Shown here in pieces: positions 17,279 to 29,350 of a DNA stretch of 64,000 bases. This DNA is from CAVZBT01 sp963773605. Its GTDB lineage: Bacteria; Acidobacteriota; UBA6911. The stretch lies in the NCBI GenBank assembly GCA_963773605.1, contig CAVZBT010000007.1, positions 124,001 to 188,000 on the forward strand, read 5' to 3'. Every line of letters begins with the position of its first letter. Within the stretch, counting starts at the first letter, position 1. Under the pieces are notes generated by a model, which saw only the letters and a program-made list of their open reading frames with translations, was not told the origin of the DNA and did not search any database. The position numbers were made by a program, and so were the translations under genes.

Positions 17279-18018
17279 ATGACGGGGGCCCCGTTCACGA
17301 TCATCGCGGAAACCGGGAAACTGGCCCGGAGGTCGGGCTCGATGTTCGCGATGTCCAGTTCGAACGAAATGGTATCCTCATCTCCCGAAAGCACGGCCAC
17401 CCCGCCCACAGACCGCGGGAAAACGAACTTCGCCCCGACTTCATCCTCCCTCGGAGGAAAATACCCGGCCAACTTCAATTGCGGAAACCGCGCGGTGGAT
17501 ATGTAGGCCCGCGGCCTCATCGATTCCGCCGTCTGCACTTCGAGGAATTGCCTGACGCGCAGTTCCAGGCTCGGGTCGTTCGAGCGAAACCCGACGGTCA
17601 CGACGATCCACCGGGAGACGTCGAGATTTAACCCCGGCTCGAGCGCCCTATCCAATTTCCGTCTTTCGTCCGGGCCGAGTTTTTCATAGTTTGCCTGGAG
17701 CTGACGCACCCGGGCATAGGCTTCCCGGATCGGGCGGGCGGAGAGAAAACGCACGAAGAAGGTGCTGTAGATTTCCTTTTCGCCGGAGAGCCCGCTGCCG
17801 ATGCCGCCGACGATGCGGGTGTAGGTTTCCTGCTTCGCCCACGGCGAACGGGTAAGCATGGCAACAGCCTCCTGAAGGCTCCACTGACAGAAGTCCTTCC
17901 GCTCGGCGGACTGTGCAACGAGCACGGACGCGCCGGCCAGCAGGACGGTCAATAGGCGGATCGGCACATCCAGGCGGGTACGCAGACGAGTAGTTGATTC
18001 ACGCGAACGGGATACCAT
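17275..18018 (-). CDS. Exported protein of unknown function, coupled to the barrel gene
   Basis: 247 residues with a probable signal peptide (about 15-37, LLTVLLAGASVLVAQSA). The mature part begins FCQWSLQEAVAMLTRSPWAK, followed by FFVRFLSARPIREAYARV. This SPWA...VR-SA-P-R arrangement recurs, to my memory, in acidobacterial exported proteins that have no assigned role. The C-terminal half is beta-rich (VGAKFVFPRSVGGVAVLSG). The stop overlaps the start of the outer-membrane barrel gene by four bases (ATGA), so the two proteins are probably made together and may work together in the envelope. That partnership is inference. Confidence 0.7.
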   Translation of the reverse strand: MVSRSRESTTRLRTRLDVPIRLLTVLLAGASVLVAQSAERKDFCQWSLQEAVAMLTRSPWAKQETYTRIVGGIGSGLSGEKEIYSTFFVRFLSARPIREAYARVRQLQANYEKLGPDERRKLDRALEPGLNLDVSRWIVVTVGFRSNDPSLELRVRQFLEVQTAESMRPRAYISTARFPQLKLAGYFPPREDEVGAKFVFPRSVGGVAVLSGDEDTISFELDIANIEPDLRASFPVSAMIVNGAPVI

Positions 18019-18206
18019 GAATACGTAGAGCCCGCCGGGCTGTGGCAGCGGACCGGTTGCATACTAACCCAAACGGCCCTCGGTTAAAAGGCCACTGCAG
18101 ACATCCCGGAGGACACTGAAAGCACGGAGCCCCAATGCCCCCAGGGTCCCGGAGCCCGCTGCCGCATGCTCCTTCAGCCTGCCCCTTCGGGGACGAAGTG
18201 AATGGA

Positions 18207-18230
18207 GTCGATATCTACTCGGCTGTCACA
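18207..18230 (+). repeat. 24-bp repeat shared with 5689-5712
   Basis: It lies just downstream of the carB stop, within the 217-bp gene-free gap 18019-18235. It begins GTCGATATCT and ends TCGGCTGTCACA. A small CCCC-TTCG-GGG hairpin (about 18182-18192) sits next to it and could be part of the carB transcript end. Confidence 0.5.
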
Positions 18231-18235
18231 GGCGG

Positions 18236-21479
<3,244 letters not shown>

Positions 21480-21482
21480 GTC

Positions 21483-22578
21483 TCAGCCCCGGAATTCAGC
21501 CATGAGACCCCGGAATTGCTCGAAAAGGTAATGCGAGTCGTGCGGTCCCGGCGAAGCCTCCGGGTGGTATTGCACCGAGAAGGCGGGAATGCTCCGGTGC
21601 CGCATACCTTCGAGCGTGTTGTCGTTCAGGTTGACGTGTGTCAGTTCGACCGCGCTCTGATCGATGGAATCGATATCGACCGCGAAACCATGGTTTTGCG
21701 CCGTGATCTCCACCCGGCCATTCAGGAGATTCTTGACCGGCTGATTGCCTCCGCGGTGACCGAATTTGAGCTTGTAGGTTCGGCCGCCCAGCGCCAGCCC
21801 CATCAATTGGTGACCCAGGCAGATGCCGAACACCGGGACACGCCCGAGCAGTTTTCGTATATTCGTAGACGGCATACTCGACCGGCTCGGGGTCCCCGGG
21901 GCCATTGGACAGAAAAACACCGTCGGGCTCGAGCGACAGAACGTCCTCGGCGCTGGTCTGCGCCGGGACGACCTGAATGCTGCACCCCGACTGCGCCAGA
22001 CAATTCAGGATGTTGCGCTTTATTCCGAAATCGTAGGCGACGACGCGGAAAGCCGGTTCCGTCCCCTCCCGTTGACCCCACCGATAGGGTGCCGCACATG
22101 TGACCGAGGACGCCAGGTCGTACCCTACCATGCTGCGGAGGGCCTTTGCCCGCTGCACGAGGCGCTCCGCGTCCAGATCCTGCGTGCTGATGATGCCGCG
22201 CAGCGCCCCGCGCGTGCGGATGTGGCGGACGACGGCGCGCGTGTCGATCTCGGAGATACCGACGATGCCGTGCGCCTGCATATACTGCTCGAGCGTTCGC
22301 CCGGCACGCCAGTTGGACGCCATCGCGCTGAATTCGCGGGCGACAAAACCCTCGACGAAGGGTTTGCGCGACTCGTCGTCCTCGTCGTTGGTCCCGTAAT
22401 TCCCGATGTGGGGGTAGGTCATGACCACGATCTGGCCGGCATAGGACGGGTCAGTCAGGATCTCCTGGTATCCGAACATCGACGTATTGAAAACGACTTC
22501 TCCCGAGGCCTCGCCCACACTTCCAAAGGGGCGGCCCAGGAACGTCCGGCCGTCTTCCAACGCGAGAATAGCGGTCAT
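21483..22578 (-). CDS. carA: Carbamoyl-phosphate synthase small (glutaminase) subunit, one frame break
   Basis: About 365 residues, read across a frame change near 21860. The N-terminal CarA domain (LEDGRTFLGRPFGSVGEASG, GYQEILTDPSYAGQIVVMTY) is followed by a class-I glutamine amidotransferase domain with VFLSNGPGDPEPVEY, the nucleophile elbow FGICLGHQLMGLALGG and the C-terminal histidine motif VQYHPEASPGPHDS. It hydrolyses glutamine and channels ammonia to CarB, whose gene follows after three bases. The active-site Cys and the His-Glu pair are intact on either side of the break. Confidence 0.93.
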
Positions 22579-22677
22579 CTAGTTTGAGTTGCCGAAACTG
22601 ATGGAAGGGAAATGGGGACGGCCGACTTTATGGCCCGGCCCATTGTTTGCGCGCAACTTACCTCGTCTCTGTATCGA

Positions 22678-23265
22678 TTACTCGACCGGCCCCACACGAG
22701 ACATCGGCCAGTATCGGAATACCGCTTTGCCGTAAATCAGATCCCGGGAGACAAACCCCCAGTTTCGGCTGTCGTTGCTGGAGTTCCTGTGGTCGCCGAG
22801 CACGAAGTACTGCCCGGAGGGAACCGACTCTTTCCGAAGCGAATCATGGTCGCGGTACTCGGGTTTCAGATACGGCTCGTCGACCTTACGGCCGTTGACG
22901 TACACCGAACCGTAGCGGATCTCGAGCTCGTCGCCAGGTACGGCCGCCACGCGTTTGATAAAAGATTTCGAGCGGTCCCTGGGATACCAGAACACGACGA
23001 TGTCGCCCCGGTGAATGTCCGCGAACCGGTATATGAACCGGTTGACGAAAATCCGCTCCTGATCGACCAGCCGGGGGAGCATGCTCGTACCCTCGACCTT
23101 GACCGGCTGGATCACAAAAATCACGATGAAAATAGCCGTCGCAAAAGCAAACAGGATGTCGCGAAACCACGACTTCAGTTCCACAAAGATTTTGTGGGGC
23201 GAGCCTTTATCGTCAGCGTGAACATCCGGCTGGCTGTCGGCCGGCGTTGCGCCAATCTCTTGCAT
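22678..23265 (-). CDS. lepB: Signal peptidase I
   Basis: 195 residues from the ATG at 23265 (a TTG two codons upstream is also possible). One membrane anchor (about 36-53, ILFAFATAIFIVIFVIQP) is followed by the catalytic Ser61 in VEGTSMLPRL, the general-base Lys104 in SFIKRVAAVPGD, and the box GDHRNSSNDSRNWGFV. It removes signal peptides on the periplasmic face of the inner membrane. With a single anchor it is of the short type found in Gram-positives and in many acidobacteria. It lies about 100 bases upstream of carA on the same strand, and a shared transcript is possible. Confidence 0.93.
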   Translation of the reverse strand: MQEIGATPADSQPDVHADDKGSPHKIFVELKSWFRDILFAFATAIFIVIFVIQPVKVEGTSMLPRLVDQERIFVNRFIYRFADIHRGDIVVFWYPRDRSKSFIKRVAAVPGDELEIRYGSVYVNGRKVDEPYLKPEYRDHDSLRKESVPSGQYFVLGDHRNSSNDSRNWGFVSRDLIYGKAVFRYWPMSRVGPVE

Positions 23266-23439
23266 AGTCAAAGTGGCATCCGTGGTGTGCCGGAAAACCG
23301 CAGTGGGCGTCGTTCCAGCTCATTAAACTAGCAAACGGCCTCGACTAACTCAATACCCTTGTGACAGTCCGTACCCTTAGTACCGGATTTTCGGCCAAAA
23401 GGTTCACCGGCGGCCGGCGCCCCCGGGCGGACGTCTCCG

Positions 23440-23467
23440 TTGATTTTGGGGGCGCAGTTGTTATAAT
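23440..23467 (+). promoter_or_regulatory. Strong sigma-70 promoter for the radical SAM gene
   Basis: TTGATT (23440-23445), a 16-base spacer, then a perfect TATAAT (23462-23467). Transcription would start near 23474, leaving an unusually long leader of about 190 bases before the ATG at 23664. The gene-free interval 23272-23663 otherwise shows only GC-rich stretches. Confidence 0.6.
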
Positions 23468-23663
23468 CCCCTATTGCCTTCCGGCGGCAGGTGCAATCAG
23501 TGCCCTAACCAGCTAGATAGCAAAGATTTAACGTTGGGCGCGTCGGTCCGATGCACCTTGGGGTATTGCGCAGCCGCCTGCTCGTCCAAGAGCCGGGGCC
23601 GCAGCTCATTTGGGCGGAGGGTCGGCGGTTGCCGCCCGCGCTTAGGGACGGAACAAGGCAGAT

Positions 23664-25004
23664 ATGGACATCGTCGTACTCAGCGCGACCCGCCAGAAAA
23701 ATTGCACTCTCAAGGATGTCGCCGGGGGATTCGGCACCGTCTTTACGGTGGGCAGCTCTCCCTTCGCTCGCCTTCTGGAGGTGGCCAAACGGCGCATCGC
23801 GGCGGTCCCCAACATCACCCTCGCGTACCTCGATGCGATCCTGACCGCCAACGGAGCACGCGTCCGGGTGCTGGACGTGCGGCGGATGAACCAGCTGGTT
23901 CCGGCCGACCTCTACCTGATCGCTTCCTCCATGGTCGACTGCCATTTCGAGCAGGAGATTGGCGTCCGGGTCAAGCGCCAGTTTGGCTGCAAGGTCGGTT
24001 ATTTCGGGACCTTTGCGGCTGCGGTGCCTGGTTATTACGCGGAGGCGGCCGACTTCATCGTCCGCGACGAGGTTGAAAACATCGCGCCCAGCCTGGCGCG
24101 GGGGGAGCTGCCGACCGGAGTCGTATCGGCCGGCTTTGTACAGGACCTCGATTCTCTTCCCTTCCCCAGTTGGGACCAGTTCGATACATCCAGGTTCAAG
24201 TACCAAATTATAACCAACAAGGGGATCACCCTCCCCATGCTCGGCAGCCGCGGGTGCCCGTACACCTGCAACTACTGCCCTTACCTGGTGAACTCCAAGT
24301 ACCGGGTACGCACACCCGAGAACATCGTCGCGGAGATTGAGTACCTCGTGAGGAAATACCGGATTCGTGGGATCACTTTCAGGGACCCGAACCTCACCTT
24401 CGACAAGGAACGCGCCCACGAGTTCGCGGACTTGATACTCCGGAAAAATCTGAATGTGCGGTGGGGTATGGAAGCGCGGACGGACCGGCTGGACAAAGAC
24501 CTGATCGATATCCTCCACCGTTCGGGTCTGAGGAGTGTCGAGGTCGGCGTCGAGTCGTCGAACGAAAACACCCTGCGGGAGAACCGGAGAAAGGCCATAC
24601 CCAAGCCTCACCAGGAACTCGTTATCGATCATTGCCACAGGCTGGGCATCCGGGTCATCGCCAACTACACGTTCGGGCTCCTGAGCGACACGGCCGAGGG
24701 TATTCACGACACTATCCGGTATGCGAAAAAGCTCAACACCTTCGCCATACAGTTTACCGTCACGACCCCCTATCCGGGGACGCAGTTTTACGACAAGGTC
24801 AAACACCTCATCTTCGATTCCAACTGGGAGCATTTCAACGGGTGGACGAGCGTCTTTCACCACCCGTCGATCCGGTCGGAGGAACTGCACCGCCTGCGCG
24901 AGTTCGCGTACGTGTCCTATCATCTGCGCCCGCGGTATGTCTGGCGTTTCCTGAAATCGACCGTGTTGCACGGCCTGCTCTTCCCCGAGCCGGGAGTGAG
25001 TTGA
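23664..25004 (+). CDS. B12-binding-like / radical SAM enzyme
   Basis: 446 residues. The N-terminal part (about 1-180) has the fold pattern of cobalamin-binding domains of class-B radical SAM proteins (PNITLAYLDAILTANGARVR, YLIASSMVDCH, VGYFGTFAAAVPGYYAEAAD), but I see no DxHxxG lower-ligand motif. The radical SAM core has the cluster CPYTCNYC (Cys198, Cys202, Cys205), FRDPNLTFDKERAHEFADLI, VGVESSNENTLRENRRKAIP and TTPYPGTQF. Relatives include methyltransferases and hopanoid or bacteriochlorophyll enzymes; the substrate here is unknown. It is driven by its own promoter at 23440 and followed after 25 bases by the VWFA-like gene. Confidence 0.85.
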   Translation: MDIVVLSATRQKNCTLKDVAGGFGTVFTVGSSPFARLLEVAKRRIAAVPNITLAYLDAILTANGARVRVLDVRRMNQLVPADLYLIASSMVDCHFEQEIGVRVKRQFGCKVGYFGTFAAAVPGYYAEAADFIVRDEVENIAPSLARGELPTGVVSAGFVQDLDSLPFPSWDQFDTSRFKYQIITNKGITLPMLGSRGCPYTCNYCPYLVNSKYRVRTPENIVAEIEYLVRKYRIRGITFRDPNLTFDKERAHEFADLILRKNLNVRWGMEARTDRLDKDLIDILHRSGLRSVEVGVESSNENTLRENRRKAIPKPHQELVIDHCHRLGIRVIANYTFGLLSDTAEGIHDTIRYAKKLNTFAIQFTVTTPYPGTQFYDKVKHLIFDSNWEHFNGWTSVFHHPSIRSEELHRLREFAYVSYHLRPRYVWRFLKSTVLHGLLFPEPGVS

Positions 25005-25029
25005 GAGCACGAGTCGTCCGGGGGGTTCG

Positions 25030-25977
25030 ATGGCAGCGTACCGGCCGTTGCGCGATAAAACGACAGGTAACTCGACCGCCGGTGCGACTATCGTGCTTTG
25101 CGGGCTGTTGGCGTGGGTAGCGTCTCCATCGGCGGTCTATGTGACGGCGAGTTTCCAGGACAGAAACGGGCTTTTCCTGGAGAACCTCTCGAAGGCCGAC
25201 CTCCAGGTGACTGAGGACGGCAAGGCCCGGGAGATCGAGTTCCTCGCCATGGACGAACTCCCGGTGGTGTACGGACTCATCTTCGAGCGCGGCCTGATCC
25301 CGGATTACGACCGGCAGGACCGCAGGACCATCGTTGACCAGATACCCGGTATCCGGTCCGCGCAGGAAGTCGCCTATGAACTGATCGACAAACGCCTGGG
25401 AAAGCAGGCGGTCTGGGTCGGAGCCTACGAGCAGGAACTCGAGGTGGTCCTCGACACGACCACGGACGGTTTCCGCGCCAAGGACGCCATCCATCGCCTC
25501 CCTGGCGTACGCCGCCCGGAATCGTTCCTCTACTCCGCGTTGTTTTCCGCCATCCAGAAAATGTCCGAACGGGCCGAGCGGCGCCGCGTCGTTGTCGTCT
25601 TCCTGGACCAGGTCGATGCCCGGACAGTGGAAAAGATCCAGCCGCTGAAGAACCTTCTCTCCGCATCGAATGTCGAGCTCTTTACCGTCAGCTTCGCGTC
25701 GCGAACGGCGGTCGGCAGAGACGGCCTGTCCGGTGTCCTGAGCCAGGCCGCATTGAAGGACCTCGCGAAGACGACCTGCGGCGAGGCTTTTTTTGCGGCG
25801 GACTACAGAGAGCATCTCGACGACATCTCGCGCCGCCTGCTGAGCCAGATCCGCACGTTCTACACCATCGGGTATCAGTCGGAGGCGAACCCGGACAAAG
25901 GCGCGAAGCTTGCCATCCGCTGCGTGGTGCCGGGATCGAAGGCAAAGCACCATCCCGCCGTCCCGGTGCTGCATTGA
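25030..25977 (+). CDS. VWFA-related protein of the acidobacterial type, MIDAS lost
   Basis: 315 residues. An N-terminal hydrophobic segment (about 19-36) could be a signal peptide or anchor. The rest matches the VWFA-related family abundant in Acidobacteria: VTASFQDRNGLFLENLSKAD and LQVTEDGKAREIEFL, a beta-sandwich, then the VWA-like core (FLYSALFSAIQKMSERAERR, RVVVVFLDQVDARTVEKIQP) and the closing IRTFYTIGYQSEANPDKG. Where the family normally has the metal site DxSxS, this protein reads LIFERGLIPDYDRQ, so metal-dependent adhesion looks unlikely. It is probably an envelope protein; role unknown. Confidence 0.8.
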   Translation: MAAYRPLRDKTTGNSTAGATIVLCGLLAWVASPSAVYVTASFQDRNGLFLENLSKADLQVTEDGKAREIEFLAMDELPVVYGLIFERGLIPDYDRQDRRTIVDQIPGIRSAQEVAYELIDKRLGKQAVWVGAYEQELEVVLDTTTDGFRAKDAIHRLPGVRRPESFLYSALFSAIQKMSERAERRRVVVVFLDQVDARTVEKIQPLKNLLSASNVELFTVSFASRTAVGRDGLSGVLSQAALKDLAKTTCGEAFFAADYREHLDDISRRLLSQIRTFYTIGYQSEANPDKGAKLAIRCVVPGSKAKHHPAVPVLH

Positions 25978-26083
25978 CCGCGCCGCGACCTTCACATCCC
26001 CGATAAGGACCTTCGAGCCAATCCCTCGGCTGTAATGTTTGGCCCTCGTGAGACGATAAGGGATTCAGTCCTGGAAGAGGTCT

Positions 26084-27295
26084 ATGACGGGGGAGTACCA
26101 GAAGTTCTGGACGTTTGGCGGGGGCAAGGGGGGGGTCGGCAAGAGCTTCCTGACAGCGTCGATCGGGGTGGTGCTGGCGCGTCAGGGCAAATCCGTCATC
26201 GCCGTGGACGCGGACCTCGGTTCGGCCAATCTCCACACCTATCTGGGGATCAAGAGCCCGACGTACACGCTGAGCGACCTCCTGCAGCATCGCGCCTCGG
26301 CCGAACAGATCCTGCTGCCGACGTCGGTGCCGGGCCTGCGCATAATCAGCTGTGCCGGCGACATAGTGGGGATGGCCAACCCCATGTTCGGCGAAAAAGA
26401 AAAGATCATGAGCGTCATCTCGGGTCTGGACGCCGACTACATCCTGGTCGACCTGGGGGCGGGGACCTCTTTCAATGTCCTTGATTTCTTCAACATGTCC
26501 GATGAAGGGATCGTGATCGTCTCCCCGGATCCCGCATCGATGCAAAATGCCTACGCCTTCATAAAGAGCGCCATCTACCGGCGCATCCAGCGGCAGTTCG
26601 GGAACAACGAAGCGGTGGTGATGGGGCTGAGACAGTTTCGCGAGGCGCCCCTGGACAAGCCGCGCAGGATGATGGACTTTTACGACCTCCTCTGCACCTC
26701 GGATCCGGGTGCAGCCGAAGCGGTGGCGGGAGTGGTCGACAGTTGCCGGCCGATGATGATCATCAACATGGCCGGCTCCGAACAGGACCAGCGTGTCGCC
26801 GAGATACTCCAATCCGCGTCGAGGACCTTTCTAAACGTCGATATCCGGTTTTGTGGAGTGGTCGCGTCCGATCCCGCGGTGCGCCGCGCGTGCCAGCGTA
26901 TGACGGTCCTGAACTTCGACGATCGCGGCTGCGTGGCCGCCCAACAGATCCAAAAGGCGGCGGAACGCCTGTTGAATTACTCGGAGCGTCAGCCGCAGGG
27001 GGACGGGAGCGACCGTCCGGTGCCCGGCACCCCGACGATGGGACTGAACGACAACCTCGATTTTCTGGGGCGGCAGCTGCATATCCAGACCGAGGACCTC
27101 GGCTACACCGGCCGCTGTATCCAGACACAGGTGTTCTGCGACGGCCGGGTTTTGCTCTCGACCAAATCGGAGTACCCCCCATCGGTGCACCACCAGGCTG
27201 ACCGCAGCCAGTTGGTCGAGCTCATGCACAAACAGCACTACAACGTTATCCGCGAGCTGGAGAGCAAGAAGGTCCGGATTCTCCGGCCCGCGTGA
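26084..27295 (+). CDS. MinD/FlhG-like P-loop ATPase with a C-terminal extension
   Basis: 403 residues. The deviant Walker A GGGKGGVGKSFLTA (about 12-25), the switch VIAVDADLGSANLHTYLG and VDLGAGTSFNVLDFF place it in the MinD/FlhG family. These proteins dimerise on ATP and position flagella, pili or chemosensory arrays. About 110 residues after the ATPase (FLGRQLHIQTEDLGYTGR, LVELMHKQHYNVIRELES) form a separate conserved-looking domain that I cannot name. It is a second such ATPase in addition to the true FlhG at 56978. It precedes a response-regulator/HD-GYP gene by 18 bases on the same strand. A GGAAGAGG lies just upstream of the ATG. Confidence 0.82.
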   Translation: MTGEYQKFWTFGGGKGGVGKSFLTASIGVVLARQGKSVIAVDADLGSANLHTYLGIKSPTYTLSDLLQHRASAEQILLPTSVPGLRIISCAGDIVGMANPMFGEKEKIMSVISGLDADYILVDLGAGTSFNVLDFFNMSDEGIVIVSPDPASMQNAYAFIKSAIYRRIQRQFGNNEAVVMGLRQFREAPLDKPRRMMDFYDLLCTSDPGAAEAVAGVVDSCRPMMIINMAGSEQDQRVAEILQSASRTFLNVDIRFCGVVASDPAVRRACQRMTVLNFDDRGCVAAQQIQKAAERLLNYSERQPQGDGSDRPVPGTPTMGLNDNLDFLGRQLHIQTEDLGYTGRCIQTQVFCDGRVLLSTKSEYPPSVHHQADRSQLVELMHKQHYNVIRELESKKVRILRPA

Positions 27296-27313
27296 TCTGA
27301 CGCCGGACTGGCC

Positions 27314-28414
27314 ATGCCCAAGACCGTTCCCGCCACGATACTGATCGTGGACGATGAGCCGCACATCCGGGAAATCCTCGCCCAGCACCTGTCCACCGAG
27401 TATTCGAAGTGCGTCATTTCGCACAGCGCCTTCGACGCCTTGAACAAGGTCAAACGCTATCCGTTCTCGCTGGTGATCACCGACATCATGATGCCGGGCA
27501 TGTCCGGGATGGAGTTGCTGCGCTTCGTGAAAAAGCATAGCCCCGACACGGCCGTCATCATGATCACCGGTTTCATGGACATCTCGGCCGCGGTGGACTC
27601 TCTGCGCAGCGGCGCCTGCGATTTCATCACGAAGCCGTTCGACCTGCCCTCGCTGCGCCGCGCCGTCGAAGGGGCCCTGGAGCGGCGCCAGCTGCAGCTG
27701 GAGAACCGTTGCTACCAGCGAGAACTCGAGAAAAAAGTCGAGGAGCGTTCGATCGAACTCAAAGCCGCGCTCTACGACGTCGAAGAGAGCTACCGCATGA
27801 CGCTGGAGGCCCTGGTCACCGCGTTGGACGCGCGCGAGCACGAGACACAGGCTCACTCCCAGCGGGTGCGCGCCTACACGCTGGCGCTGGCGCAACGCAT
27901 GGGGCTCCCCCCGGACGAGCTGGTGCACATCGGGCGCGGTGCGCTCCTGCACGACGTCGGTAAGATGGGCGTGCCCGATTCGATCCTGCTGAAGCCGGGC
28001 CGCCTCACGGCCGAGGAATGGTGCGAAATGCGCCGCCACCCCTCCATAGGCTATGACATTCTGCGCAACATCAAGTTTCTGGCGCCCGCCGCTGAGATCG
28101 TCCTCTGTCACCAGGAGCGCTGGGACGGCACCGGTTACCCTGCCCAGCTCGGCGACACGGATATCCCCCTCGGGGCCCGCATCTTCGCCGTCGCCGACAC
28201 ATTGGATGCAATGACGAGCCACCGGCCGTACCGGAAAGCGATGTCCCTCCAGGTCGCCGCCGATGAAGTCCGCCGCTGCGCCGGCACGCAGTTCGACCCG
28301 TACGTCGTGGAGGCCTTCCTGACCGTGCCGCTGGAGTCCTGGGAAGGCATTCATGCGGCCGTTGCCCGCACGGCCCGAGCGGACGGGTGTTACAATGTGA
28401 TATGCCGCAAGTAA
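27314..28414 (+). CDS. Response regulator with HD-GYP cyclic-di-GMP phosphodiesterase domain
   Basis: 366 residues. Receiver domain: ILIVDDEPHIREIL with Asp13/Asp14, phospho-acceptor Asp57 in VITDIMMPGMSG, Thr85 and Lys107 in ITKPFD. A coiled-coil linker (about 120-160) leads to an HD-GYP domain with HDVGKMGVPD (His213, Asp214), HPSIGYDIL and HQERWDGTGYP (266-276), then DTLDAMTSHRPYRKAM. Such proteins hydrolyse c-di-GMP when phosphorylated, usually promoting motility. All HD-GYP signature residues appear intact. It follows the MinD-like ATPase gene by 18 bases, suggesting a shared polar or motility function. Its end overlaps the acetyltransferase start by 13 bases. Confidence 0.92.
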   Translation: MPKTVPATILIVDDEPHIREILAQHLSTEYSKCVISHSAFDALNKVKRYPFSLVITDIMMPGMSGMELLRFVKKHSPDTAVIMITGFMDISAAVDSLRSGACDFITKPFDLPSLRRAVEGALERRQLQLENRCYQRELEKKVEERSIELKAALYDVEESYRMTLEALVTALDAREHETQAHSQRVRAYTLALAQRMGLPPDELVHIGRGALLHDVGKMGVPDSILLKPGRLTAEEWCEMRRHPSIGYDILRNIKFLAPAAEIVLCHQERWDGTGYPAQLGDTDIPLGARIFAVADTLDAMTSHRPYRKAMSLQVAADEVRRCAGTQFDPYVVEAFLTVPLESWEGIHAAVARTARADGCYNVICRK

Positions 28415-29349
28415 GGCTGGTCCCGATCACCCATTCAGAGCGCGAGTCGATCAGAGCCCTCATGCTTGAGGAGGAACAGGCCTGGCTGGAGGACCTGGCC
28501 TGGGACTACTCGCCGGTCCGGCAGATACTCGGGTCCTTCCTCGAGCAGGATCTCCTCTCCGGGTACGTCGCACTGGCGGGCGAACGCCCGCTCAGCTATA
28601 GCTACTATCTGCCTGCACCACAAAAAAGGGATTATCGGTACCCTGTACGCCTCGAAGGCCGAGGGCGCCCAGGAAGTCGCGCTCGACGTCCTGGCCCGAG
28701 TGCTAGAATCGTTGAAGGGACCCGAGACGGTGCGCCGGATCGAAGCCCAGCTGATGCCGTTTCACCAGCTGAATCCCACGCCGGCATTCACCCGCTTCGG
28801 ATTTCAGCATTACACGCGCTACTTCGTGGAACTGCAGCTTGCGCGACGCGGAGTGGCGTCCCGGCCCGCCCCGCTCCGGGCACGTCGTGCCCTGGGACTC
28901 CGCCTTCATCCGGCTGGCGGCCGACGTGGCATTCAAGAGCTACCGGGATCAGATGGATGCCGTGATCTGCGAGGACTACTGCTCGGCGGCGGGATGCGAG
29001 GGATACCTGCGCAGCCTGGTGGAGAATCCGGGGTGCGGCGATGTTCGTTCCCGAGGCCTCGTTCCTGGCGCTGGACGGCCGCGGACTTGCCTTGCGGCTT
29101 CATCGTCGGCTCCCGGATATCCGGAGGGCGCGGGCATGATCCCGCAGGTCGCCATGCTGCCCTGCATTCCAGGGGCAAGGGCTTGGCAAGGCGCTCATGC
29201 ACCACTCGCTGTCCGCGTTCAAGGAGCTCGGGTACCGGTCCGTCAGCCTCACGGTCACAAAGAAGAACCGCCGCGCCTTCGAATGGTATCAGCGTCTTGG
29301 ATTCAGGCTGCGCAAGGAATTCGGGGCCTACGTGTGGGACCGGAGCTGA
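28402..29349 (+). CDS. GNAT-family acetyltransferase, about five frame breaks
   Basis: No single frame is intact, but in order the frames read LVPITHSERESIRALMLEEE and SGYVALAGERPLSYSYYLP, then GTLYASKAEGAQEVALDVLA, then FGFQHYTRYFVELQLARR. After further shifts come IRLAADVAFKSYRDQMDAVI, the acetyl-CoA loop GQGLGKALMHHSL, SLTVTKKNRRAFEWYQRLGF and the stop at 29347. This is a GNAT protein of about 315 residues, probably two tandem GNAT-like halves with the active one C-terminal. The breaks are denser than elsewhere (about five in 950 bases), so a genuine pseudogene is a little more likely here than in other broken genes. It ends one base from the convergent motB. Confidence 0.65.
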
Positions 29350-29350
29350 G

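Noticed and set aside
26831..28354. 507-codon leftward open frame opposite the MinD-like and HD-GYP genes
   Set aside because: The opposite strand encodes intact catalytic motifs; this frame is compositionally a shadow.
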